Source: Myxococcota bacterium
GTDB taxonomy: Bacteria; Myxococcota_A; Bradymonadia; UBA7976; UBA1532
Length of the DNA: 36,609 nucleotides
Direction of reading: 5' to 3'
Assembly (NCBI GenBank): GCA_963169045.1
Contig: CAUJDF010000010.1
Coordinates: forward strand, 1-36,609
Below are positions 26,140 through 33,630 of the stretch, piece after piece. Position numbers and translations under genes: made by a program. Below the pieces are notes generated by a model. That model saw nothing but the letters and a program-made list of their open reading frames with translations. It was not told the DNA's origin and did not search any database. Each line of letters begins with the position of its first letter. Position 1 is the first letter of the stretch.

Positions 26140-26669
26140 TGATTCTCGGCTTCAATACCGACGTCCGCTACAAGGGACGCACCTTCCACATCCAAACCGA
26201 GGACTCGGGCGCCGGCAACCCGGTCATCATCACGCACCTGTTCACCGGGGGCGTGATCCTGGTGACGCGGCGCAGCGAGTACGGAGACGCGCTCGGCCGC
26301 GCGGACCTGGCCATGCACGTGCGCGGCCTCATGCGCCAGCAGCACCGCGACGTCCAGGAGGCGCTGGTACGCGGCGAGTTCGACGAGGTCATCCGCCGTC
26401 CGCCGAAGGCCGACATCCCGCTGGCGCGCGACGCCCGCAAGCCGCTGGTGCCCGTCGCCCCGGCGCCCGCGCCTTCGCCGTCCCCGCGCGAGACGGTCGA
26501 CCGCGAGGCCGACGACATCTCGCTCATCGAGTCGATCGAGCTCGTCGACGACCCCGACGCGGGGGAAGGAACCCCGCCCCGCGTCGGCTTCCCCACCGAC
26601 CTGATCTCCGACGGGATGCTCGACGAGGGCGTCCTCGCGTACCTGACCGAAGACCTCGACGACAAGTGA
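26139..26669 (+). CDS. Conserved-looking protein of unknown function between murI and ftsE
   Basis: 176 residues, cytoplasmic (no signal or membrane segment). The N-terminal part (about 1-85) is a compact domain: GFNTDVRYKGRTFHIQTED, then NPVIITHLFTGGVILVTRRSEY, then helices ending in an Arg/Gln-rich segment. The C-terminal half is a Pro-rich linker (about 100-120) and an acidic tail (about 122-176, DDISLIESIELVDDPD, LTEDLDDK). I recall similar FNTDV...HIQTED domains in deltaproteobacterial proteins, but no named function. One-base overlap with murI and GTGA overlap with ftsE make it part of the division/wall operon, so a link to FtsEX or envelope control is a reasonable inference. Confidence 0.85.
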   Translation: MILGFNTDVRYKGRTFHIQTEDSGAGNPVIITHLFTGGVILVTRRSEYGDALGRADLAMHVRGLMRQQHRDVQEALVRGEFDEVIRRPPKADIPLARDARKPLVPVAPAPAPSPSPRETVDREADDISLIESIELVDDPDAGEGTPPRVGFPTDLISDGMLDEGVLAYLTEDLDDK

Positions 26670-27346
26670 CCGATCCCGCAGCGATCATTCGACTTTTTCA
26701 CGTCTCGAAGATGTACGGGCGCGACGCCCGGGCGCTCGACGATGTGAGCCTGTCGGTGGCCAAGGGCGAGTTCGTCTTCCTCGAGGGGCCGTCCGGCGCC
26801 GGCAAGAGCACGCTCCTCAAGCTCCTGTTCTGCGCCGAGCAGCCGAGCGACGGGCAGATCGTCATCGCCGAGCGCAACGTGACGCGCGTGCGGCGCAGCG
26901 CGGTGCCCTATCTGCGGCGCAACATCGGGGTCGTCTTCCAGGACTTCAAGCTGCTGCCCACGCGCACCGTCTTCGACAACGTCGCGGTGGCGCTCGAGGT
27001 GCTCGGCAAGCCCCCGCGCGACATCCACCGGCGCGTGACGACGGTCCTGCGGCAGGTGGGGCTCGGCCACAAGCTGCAGGCGCTGCCGACGCGCCTGTCG
27101 GGCGGCGAGCAGCAGCGGGTGGCCATCGCGCGCGCGCTGGTGAACGAGCCGGCGATCCTGCTGGCGGACGAACCCACCGGCAACCTCGATCCGGAGTTGG
27201 CGCTGACGATCATGGGGCTCTTCGCCGACGCCAACACGCGCGGCACGACGGTGCTCGTCGCGACGCACGATCCGTCGCTGCTGGCCGCTTTTCCCAGGCG
27301 GCGCGTGCGCCTCGAGCGCGGCCGCCTCGTGCACGACACCCGCTGA
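26666..27346 (+). CDS. ftsE: Cell division ABC transporter ATPase FtsE
   Basis: 226 residues; GTG at 26666 overlaps the previous stop (GTGA). It has all ABC motifs: Walker A GPSGAGKST (about 41-49), Q-loop VFQDFKLLP, signature LSGGEQQR, Walker B ILLADEPTGNLDP and H-loop His in ATHD. The LPTRTVFDNVA stretch is typical of FtsE. With FtsX it forms a mechanotransmitting complex that activates cell-wall hydrolases through EnvC-type partners at the septum. The stop overlaps the ftsX start in TGATG. Confidence 0.96.
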   Translation: MTDPAAIIRLFHVSKMYGRDARALDDVSLSVAKGEFVFLEGPSGAGKSTLLKLLFCAEQPSDGQIVIAERNVTRVRRSAVPYLRRNIGVVFQDFKLLPTRTVFDNVAVALEVLGKPPRDIHRRVTTVLRQVGLGHKLQALPTRLSGGEQQRVAIARALVNEPAILLADEPTGNLDPELALTIMGLFADANTRGTTVLVATHDPSLLAAFPRRRVRLERGRLVHDTR

Positions 27347-28251
27347 TGGCGCTTCGCCCCGCCTACTTCCTGCGCAAGGCGCTGGAGTCGATCCGGCGCA
27401 CGCCGCTGTTGCAGCTGCTGGCGGTGAGCACCATCGGCGTATCGCTGCTCGTGCTCGGCATCGTCGTCACGGTCGTACACCAGGTGGACGCGTTCACCGC
27501 GCGTTGGGACGCCGAGGGCCGCCTCGTGGCCTACCTCGCGGAGCAGGCGTCGCCCGCGCAGGCCGACGCGGCGCGCGAGGCCATCGCCGCCTGGCCCGAG
27601 GTGACGTCGGTGCGCCTGCGCACGCCCGAGGAGGCGCTCGGCGCGCTGCGCGGCGCCCTCGGGCACGGGGACGAGCTGCTGCAGGGCATCGGCCCGGAGC
27701 TGCTGCCGCCCTCGGTCGAGGTCACGCTGCGCGGCGCCGCCGACGTGGAGGCCGTGGGCGCACGCCTGAAGGCGCTGCCCGGCCTCGGCGAGGTGACGTC
27801 CGTCGAGACCGGCGCCGACCTCATCGAGCGCATGCGCGCCGTGCGCGGCCTGGTGCGCGTCGGCGGCCTCGTCATCGGCACGCTGGTCATGCTCGCGGTG
27901 GTGTTCATCGTCTCGAACACCATCCGCCTGACGCTGTTCGCGCGCCGCGACGAGATCGAGATCCTGCAGCTCGTCGGGGCCACGCACCGCTTCATCCGCG
28001 CGCCCTACTACATCGAGGGCGCGCTGCAGGGCACAGGGGGCGGCCTCCTCGCCGTGGGGCTCCTCTTCGGCCTGCACCGCCTCGCGCTGGCCGAGGCCGG
28101 CGTGTTGCCCGACCTCGCCGTCGGCCTCGACGGCCTGACGCTGCCGCCGGCCACGGTCCTCGCCACCCTGGCGCTCGGCGCCGGCGTCGTCGGCGTCCTC
28201 TCGAGCCACTTCGCCGTCGGCCGCTTCCTGCGCGGCCGCGAGCCGGGGTGA
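27346..28251 (+). CDS. ftsX: Cell division permease-like protein FtsX
   Basis: 301 residues. Four transmembrane segments (about 21-45, 182-205, 228-250, 262-285) and one large extracytoplasmic loop between the first two (about 50-165, with PPSVEVTLRG), the FtsX topology. The loop is where FtsX contacts EnvC-type activators. The conserved segment ARRDEIEILQLVGATHRFIRAPY precedes TM3, as in FtsX. Coupled by TGATG overlaps to ftsE and envC. Confidence 0.96.
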   Translation: MALRPAYFLRKALESIRRTPLLQLLAVSTIGVSLLVLGIVVTVVHQVDAFTARWDAEGRLVAYLAEQASPAQADAAREAIAAWPEVTSVRLRTPEEALGALRGALGHGDELLQGIGPELLPPSVEVTLRGAADVEAVGARLKALPGLGEVTSVETGADLIERMRAVRGLVRVGGLVIGTLVMLAVVFIVSNTIRLTLFARRDEIEILQLVGATHRFIRAPYYIEGALQGTGGGLLAVGLLFGLHRLALAEAGVLPDLAVGLDGLTLPPATVLATLALGAGVVGVLSSHFAVGRFLRGREPG

Positions 28252-29321
28252 TGCGCCGCCTGCTCGTCGCGCTCGTCCTCCTGCTCGCGGGCGCCGCGTC
28301 CGCGGACGACCCGAAGGCCCGCGCGGCGGCCCTCCTGGGCCGCGAGGCGAGCATCCTCGACGGGCTCGACGCGCTCGACCGCGAGATCGACGAGGTGGCG
28401 CGGGCGCAGGAGGCGGGGCGCTTGCGCCTGTCGGAGCTTCAGCGCGAGGCGACGGCGCTCGACGCGCGCGTCGCCGAGCTCGAGGCAGAGGCGAAGGACC
28501 GCCGCGGTCGTCTCCGTCGACGCCTGCAGGCCCACACGGGGCTCGACGCCTCGGCGCACCTGCGGTTGCTGCTCGGTGCGCGCGACCTGGCCGAGCTCGT
28601 GCGCTTCCGCCACGACCTGGCGCTCGTCATGCGCCACGACCTCGATCTGTTGCGCCGCGTGCGGGAGGACCAGGCGCGGATCGCGGCGGCCGCCGCCGAG
28701 AAGTTGAAGAATTCCGAAGAGGTGGCGGTCGTCCAGCGCACGCTCGAAGAGCGCCGCGCCCGCCTCGAGGCCGAGCGCGGCACCAAGGCCGAGGTCCTCG
28801 CCCGCGTCCGCACCGAGCGCGGCCTGCAGGAGCGCCTCGCCGCCGAGCGCGCGAAGCGGGATGCCGCCCTCGCCGAGCAGTTCGCCGCCGTCCCGCTGCC
28901 CGGGGGCGACGACATGCTGCGGCAGCGAGGCCGGCTCCCGCGTCCGGCCCTCGGCCGCGTCGTCGGCACGTTCGGCCGGCGCCATGATCCCGAGCTCGGC
29001 ACGGACACGTTCTCGAAGGGCATCGACATCGACGCGCCGCTCGGGGCGCCGGTCCGCGCGGTGTACGGGGGCGAGGTCGTCTACAGCGGGTGGTACAAGG
29101 GGTTCGGCAACGTGGTCATCGTGCGACACCCCGGCGACTGGTATACGCTCTACGCCCACCTGTCCGCCGTCTCGCGGGGCCGGGGCGACAAGGTGGGGCA
29201 GGGCGACCTCGTCGGCGAGGTCGGCGACACCGGCTCGCTCCGCGGGCCCATGCTGTACTTCGAGCTCCGGCGACGCAGCGAGGCGATGGATCCCACCCCC
29301 TGGCTCCGGAGCGGCCAATGA
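28251..29321 (+). CDS. envC: EnvC-type degenerate LytM (M23) factor
   Basis: 356 residues. Signal peptide (about 1-18), long coiled coil (about 25-225) that would bind the FtsX loop, then a LytM domain (about 245-350). The zinc and catalytic ligands are lost: the first His is Ser255 in FSKGIDID (Asp259 kept), and the final HxH is Met334-Leu-Tyr336 in PMLYFELRR; only His303 in LYAHLS remains. The end (LYFELRRRSEAMDPTPWL) closely matches E. coli EnvC, a non-enzymatic activator of amidases. So this is predicted to activate rather than cut. ATG in a TGATG overlap with ftsX. Confidence 0.93.
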   Translation: MRRLLVALVLLLAGAASADDPKARAAALLGREASILDGLDALDREIDEVARAQEAGRLRLSELQREATALDARVAELEAEAKDRRGRLRRRLQAHTGLDASAHLRLLLGARDLAELVRFRHDLALVMRHDLDLLRRVREDQARIAAAAAEKLKNSEEVAVVQRTLEERRARLEAERGTKAEVLARVRTERGLQERLAAERAKRDAALAEQFAAVPLPGGDDMLRQRGRLPRPALGRVVGTFGRRHDPELGTDTFSKGIDIDAPLGAPVRAVYGGEVVYSGWYKGFGNVVIVRHPGDWYTLYAHLSAVSRGRGDKVGQGDLVGEVGDTGSLRGPMLYFELRRRSEAMDPTPWLRSGQ

Positions 29322-30574
29322 CCGGCGCGGCCGTCGCCCTCGCGATCGCGCTTCTCGCGCCGCCCCCGAAGCGCGACGAGACCTACCGGCTCCTCGACGC
29401 CTTCGTCGAGGCGTACGGCCAGATCCGCGAGCGCTGGGTGGAGCCGGTCGACGACCGCGCCCTCATCGAGGGCGCCATCCGCGGCATGGTCGAGGCGCTC
29501 GACGCGCACTCCGAGTTCTTGCCGCCGGATCTCGTGCGCGAGTTCCGCGACACCACCCGCGGGCGCTACGCGGGCGTGGGCATCGAGATCGGCCACCGCG
29601 GAGGGAGGCTGCTCGTCGTCGCGCCGATCGACGGCACGCCGGCGTCGCGGGCGGGCATTCGCGCGGGGGACGTCATCCTCGCCGTCGACGGGCACGACGC
29701 CGGCGGCATGGCGCTCGTCGACGCCATCCGGCGCCTCCGGGGCGAGGCGGGCAGCGAGGTCACGCTGCGGCTGCAGCGCCGCGACGGCGAGGTCTACACG
29801 GTGGTGCTCCGCCGCGAGGTGGTCGTCATCGACAGCGTCGAAGGCGAGCTGATCGAGCCCGCGATCGTCCACATCCGGCTCCGCGCCTTCCAGGAGGACA
29901 CCGGCGACGATCTCGAGGCGACCGTCGAGGCGTTGAAGGCCAAGGCGGGCGGGAAGCTCGAGGGCATCGTCCTCGACCTGCGCAACAACCCCGGCGGCCT
30001 CGTCGACGAGGCGGTCGCCGTGGCCGACCTGTTCCTCGAGCACGGCGACATCGTGCGCACGGTGGGTCGCGACGACCAGGCGAACCGCACGTGGCGCGCC
30101 CGGCGACCCGGCACCCTCGCCGGCGTCCCGATGGTGATCATCGTCAACGCGGGGAGCGCCAGCGCCGCCGAGATCGTCGCCGGCGCGCTCCAGGACCACC
30201 GCCGCGGCATCGTCGTCGGCACGCCCACGTTCGGCAAGGGATCGGTGCAGTCGCTGATCGAGCTGCCGGGCGGCGGCGGGCTGAAGCTCACCATCGCGCA
30301 GTACTTCACGCCGTCCGGGCGCTCCATCCAGGCGACGGGCATCGTGCCGGACGTCCGCATCGAGGCGGCCGACGAGGTGGTGACGGCGCCGGCAGCATCG
30401 CCCGAGGGCGCGTCGATCGCCGGGCCCGTCCGCGAGGCCGACCTGTCGCGGCACCTCGAGAACCCGACCGGCGCGAAGGCGCCCCCGCCGCCGGCGCCGC
30501 CGTCGCCGGATCCCACCCTGTCGCGCGCGGTCGAGCTGCTCCGGGCGGCGCGCATCCTCGGAGGCGAACGATGA
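29318..30574 (+). CDS. ctpA: C-terminal processing protease, S41 family (CtpA)
   Basis: 418 residues, ATGA overlap with envC. A short hydrophobic N-terminal segment (about 3-14) is a signal or anchor. The CtpA N-terminal helical region contains IRGMVEALDAHSEFLPP. A PDZ domain (about 85-165, YAGVGIEIGHRGG, GDVILAVDG) and the S41 protease core follow, with catalytic Ser282 in NAGSASAAEI and Lys307 in FGKGSVQS, 25 residues apart as in Prc/CtpB. The tail is Pro-rich (PPPPAPPSPDP). It cleaves C-terminal regions of envelope proteins, often peptidoglycan hydrolases, which fits its position after envC. Confidence 0.95.
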   Translation: MTGAAVALAIALLAPPPKRDETYRLLDAFVEAYGQIRERWVEPVDDRALIEGAIRGMVEALDAHSEFLPPDLVREFRDTTRGRYAGVGIEIGHRGGRLLVVAPIDGTPASRAGIRAGDVILAVDGHDAGGMALVDAIRRLRGEAGSEVTLRLQRRDGEVYTVVLRREVVVIDSVEGELIEPAIVHIRLRAFQEDTGDDLEATVEALKAKAGGKLEGIVLDLRNNPGGLVDEAVAVADLFLEHGDIVRTVGRDDQANRTWRARRPGTLAGVPMVIIVNAGSASAAEIVAGALQDHRRGIVVGTPTFGKGSVQSLIELPGGGGLKLTIAQYFTPSGRSIQATGIVPDVRIEAADEVVTAPAASPEGASIAGPVREADLSRHLENPTGAKAPPPPAPPSPDPTLSRAVELLRAARILGGER

Positions 30575-31704
30575 AGGCGGAGCGCTGGCTCACGTTGCTG
30601 CTGGCCGGCGTGCTCGGCGCGCTGCTGGCCATCGTCGGCGGCCGCCTGATCACGGGCCGGGCCTCCGACGGCCTGGGCGGCCGGAGTGGCGCGCCGGCCA
30701 GTGAGGCGGCGGGCGAGGAGAAGGCCCCGCCGCCGCTCGACGCGGGCCCCGCGCGCACGCTCGTCCTCGAGGCGCTCGCCGAGGCGGGCGTCCCGCAGAG
30801 CGCCGTCCACCACGGCGTCTATCCGCTGCGGGGCGCGGGCCGGCGCCCGGACGAGACGCTGCCGCTCGTCAGCTTCGACACGCCGGCTGGGGCCGACCGC
30901 GGTCGGCTGCTGTCGCAGCTCGAGCAGCGGGTGGCCGCCGGCGGCTTCGACATGGTGCGCGCCGGCCGCGGCGAGACGGCAGATCGTCCGGCATTTCGCG
31001 CACTTGCGAAGGACGGTCGCCCGGTGCTCGCGCTGCGTGGCTTCCCGCCGGGGCCGCGGCTGACGCTGGTCATCGACGACGTGGGCCAGGAGCCGGGCGT
31101 CATCGACGCGCTGCTGGCGCTCGACGCGCACGTCACCTACGCGGTGCAGGCCAACGCGAGCTACGGGCCGCGCATCGCCGAGCGGTTGGTGGCCGAGGGC
31201 CGCGAGGTGATCGCCCACCTGCCGATGGAGCCGATGCCGCCGGAGCAGCCCGACGGCCCCGATTTCCTGACGACGGGGCAGTCCGAAGAGGAGCTCGCCG
31301 CGGCGGCGGAGGGCCTGCTGTCGCGCCTGCCCGGCGCGGTCGGCGCGAGCAACCACATGGGCGGGCGCCTGACGACGTCGCGACCGCACATGCAGGCGCT
31401 GCTCGGTGTGCTACAGAAGCGGGGCATGTTCTTCCTCGACAACCGCACCAGCCCGGCGTCGGTGGGCGAAGCGACGGCGCGCTCGATGGGTGTGCGCGCC
31501 GCCGTGCGCACGCACTACCTCGACGTGCCCGGCCAGGATGTGCGCGCGAACCTGCGCGCTGTCGAGGCGGCGCTGGTGCTCGACGGGCACGCCGTCGTCG
31601 TCGCCCGTCCCGACCCGTCGACGTTGGCGGCGCTGGCCCCGTGGCTGCAAGCGCTCGGCCGCAGGAACATCCACCTCCTGCGCCTGTCGGAAGTCGTGCT
31701 CTGA
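30571..31704 (+). CDS. Divergent polysaccharide deacetylase, YibQ family
   Basis: 377 residues; ATG with GGAGG 6 nt upstream, overlapping the ctpA stop (ATGA). One N-terminal membrane helix (about 7-25), a Pro/Ala-rich linker (about 35-65), a small domain (about 66-150), then a divergent NodB-like barrel (about 160-377): LTLVIDDVGQEPG, VTYAVQANASYGPRIAE, EVIAHLPMEP, GASNHMGGRLTTS, FFLDNRTSP. These are the hallmarks of the YibQ/divergent deacetylase family. Enzyme activity is unproven for the family. In E. coli yibQ also lies beside envC, so this adjacency is conserved and suggests a role in wall or septum work. Confidence 0.92.
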   Translation: MKAERWLTLLLAGVLGALLAIVGGRLITGRASDGLGGRSGAPASEAAGEEKAPPPLDAGPARTLVLEALAEAGVPQSAVHHGVYPLRGAGRRPDETLPLVSFDTPAGADRGRLLSQLEQRVAAGGFDMVRAGRGETADRPAFRALAKDGRPVLALRGFPPGPRLTLVIDDVGQEPGVIDALLALDAHVTYAVQANASYGPRIAERLVAEGREVIAHLPMEPMPPEQPDGPDFLTTGQSEEELAAAAEGLLSRLPGAVGASNHMGGRLTTSRPHMQALLGVLQKRGMFFLDNRTSPASVGEATARSMGVRAAVRTHYLDVPGQDVRANLRAVEAALVLDGHAVVVARPDPSTLAALAPWLQALGRRNIHLLRLSEVVL

Positions 31705-31721
31705 AGCCGTTCGCGCCGCTT

Positions 31722-31750
31722 TTGCCCGCGCGTCCGGAGTGTGCTAGTCC
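31722..31750 (+). promoter_or_regulatory. Predicted promoter of the FHA gene
   Basis: TTGCCC (31722-31727) and TAGTCC (31745-31750) are 17 bp apart, 29 bp before the ATG at 31779, in the 74-bp gap after the deacetylase gene. Both boxes are partial matches. Confidence 0.5.
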
Positions 31751-31778
31751 TACACGTCGAGCCACTGGGGGCCCGCGA

Positions 31779-33548
31779 ATGTTGCGCCTGGTCATCGAGG
31801 ACGACGAAGGCAAGCAGACCGTCGTCCCGCTGATCCGAGACGAGATCACGATCGGCCGCCAGGAAGGCAACACCATCCGTCTGACCGAGCGGAACGTCTC
31901 GCGTCGCCACGCGCGCCTGCTGCGCATGGGCGCCGGCGACGACATCACGGTCATCGTCGAGGATCTCGACAGCTACAACGGCATCAAGCTCAACGGCGAG
32001 CGCGTCACGCAGAAGTGCACGATGCGCCCCGGCGACCTGATCCAAATCGGCGACTACGCGCTCGCCCTCCAGAGCGACCGCCCCTCGACGCGCGCCGAAC
32101 AGCCGGAGCCCGAGGCCGCGACCATCGTCGCCCGCGCCGAGGCCGGCGACGACCAGCCGACGGCGCTGCACCGCATCGAGGAGACCGACCAGCTGGCGCC
32201 GGAGGCGCAGGCGAGGCTGGTGGTCGTCAGCAGCAACCTCGCCGGCCAGACCTACGGCCTCGACCGCCGCGAGATCATCATCGGGCGCACCGACGAGAAC
32301 GACGTGGTCATCAACCACCGGTCGATCTCGCGCAATCACGCCAAGGTGATCTTCCGCGACACCAGCTTCACGATCATCGACCTGGCGTCGAGCAACGGCG
32401 TGAAGGTCAACGGCGAGGACTTCGGCACCGTCTCGCTCGTGAGCGGCGACATCGTCGAGCTCGGCCACGTCAAGCTGCGCTTCGTCGCCCCCGGCGAGGA
32501 GTACGTCTTCACGCCGGCCGACGTCGAGGACGTCGAGGTCGAGTCCGCGCCGGGCGCCGGCCGCCTCATCCTCATCGGCCTGGTGCTCGTGGGCGTGGCG
32601 GTGGGCGCGTTCTTCCTCGTGCGCGGCGGCGAGAAGACCGAGCGGCCCGCGCTGCCGACCAACGTGCCTTCGGGCAGCACGACGCAGTCGAGCGGCGAGG
32701 CCCCCGAGCCCGTCGACGCCGTCGCGCTGATGGCCGAGGGCAGGGGGCACATCGAGCGCGAGGAGTGGCGCGAGGCGGCCAACGTGTTCGGCCGCGTGCT
32801 CCAGACCGAGAAGGAGCACCCCGAGGCGCGCGAGCTGCGGAACACCGCGAACCGCGAGGCCGAAAATCAGAGGCGTTTCAACACGATCCGCCAGCAGATC
32901 GAAGACCGCCAGTTCGCCGAGGCGTGGTTCGCCATCGAGGACTTCCCGCAGGACAGCCTCTATTTCGAGCGGTTGAAGGCGCTGCGGCCGAACGTCGAGA
33001 AGGGATACGCCGACGCCGAGCTCGAGCGCGGCCGCGCCCTCATCCAGGATGGCCAGGTCGACGCCGCACGCGAGGTGCAGGTGGCGCTGTCCAAGCGGCC
33101 GTTCGCCAAGACGCAGGCCGACATGCTCGCGTCGGCGCTGCGCCCGCAGCCGGCCGCCGCGCCGGTCGTCGCGAGCGCCGAGCCGCGCACCGCGCCCGAG
33201 CCGCGACGCCGCCCCGAGGCCGAGCGGCGTCCGGAGCGGGTCGAGGCGGCGCCCCCGGCCCCGGCGCCGTCCGCCGGCGAGTCCGAGTACGAAGACCTGA
33301 TGAAACGCTCGCTCGAGCTCATCGCGAAGGGCCAGCGCGCCGAGGCGGCCGAGCTCCTCGAGCGCGCCCGCGAGCTGCAGCCCGGCGCCAAGGCCCCGCA
33401 CCAGCGCCTCTGCGCCATCTACAAGCCCCTCGGCAAGCTCGACCGCGCGCTCCAGCACTGCAAGAAGTGGCTGGCCCTCGAGAAGAACGGCTCCTACCGC
33501 CCCGCGATCGAGCGCACCATCCAGCAAATCGAAGAAGAGATTCGCTGA
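31779..33548 (+). CDS. Double-FHA transmembrane protein with TPR domain
   Basis: 589 residues. Two cytoplasmic FHA domains bind phosphothreonine peptides: FHA1 (about 5-100; IGRQEGNTIRLTERNVSRRHARL, SYNGIKLNGE) and FHA2 (about 145-245; IGRTDENDVVINHRSISRNHAKV, SSNGVKVNGE). All core Gly-Arg, Ser-Arg-His and Asn-Gly residues are kept. One transmembrane helix follows (about 263-283), then TPR-like helices (about 305-450), a Pro/Arg-rich segment (about 455-495) and a final TPR pair (about 500-585). This puts TPRs in the periplasm if the helix is a simple N-in anchor. It would link Ser/Thr kinase signals, common in Myxococcota, to envelope partners; no kinase is in the window. ATG 31779 directly precedes FHA1; the ribosome binding site is weak. 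Confidence 0.92.
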   Translation: MLRLVIEDDEGKQTVVPLIRDEITIGRQEGNTIRLTERNVSRRHARLLRMGAGDDITVIVEDLDSYNGIKLNGERVTQKCTMRPGDLIQIGDYALALQSDRPSTRAEQPEPEAATIVARAEAGDDQPTALHRIEETDQLAPEAQARLVVVSSNLAGQTYGLDRREIIIGRTDENDVVINHRSISRNHAKVIFRDTSFTIIDLASSNGVKVNGEDFGTVSLVSGDIVELGHVKLRFVAPGEEYVFTPADVEDVEVESAPGAGRLILIGLVLVGVAVGAFFLVRGGEKTERPALPTNVPSGSTTQSSGEAPEPVDAVALMAEGRGHIEREEWREAANVFGRVLQTEKEHPEARELRNTANREAENQRRFNTIRQQIEDRQFAEAWFAIEDFPQDSLYFERLKALRPNVEKGYADAELERGRALIQDGQVDAAREVQVALSKRPFAKTQADMLASALRPQPAAAPVVASAEPRTAPEPRRRPEAERRPERVEAAPPAPAPSAGESEYEDLMKRSLELIAKGQRAEAAELLERARELQPGAKAPHQRLCAIYKPLGKLDRALQHCKKWLALEKNGSYRPAIERTIQQIEEEIR

Positions 33549-33573
33549 ACCTCCGCGCACGATAAGCCAAAAC

Positions 33574-33602
33574 TTTCGCGTCTCGTGAGACATCGCTAGT
33601 AT
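33574..33602 (+). promoter_or_regulatory. Predicted promoter of the OmpA/TSP3 gene with inverted repeat in the spacer
   Basis: TTTCGC (33574-33579) and TAGTAT (33597-33602) are 17 bp apart. The inverted repeat GTCTC-gt-GAGAC (33580-33591) sits inside the spacer, where a regulator could bind. The -35 box is poor, which suits an activated or regulated promoter. Start codons lie 28 or 40 bp downstream. Confidence 0.45.
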
Positions 33603-33630
33603 CCGCCGGGGCCGCTACGGTCCGGGGGCA

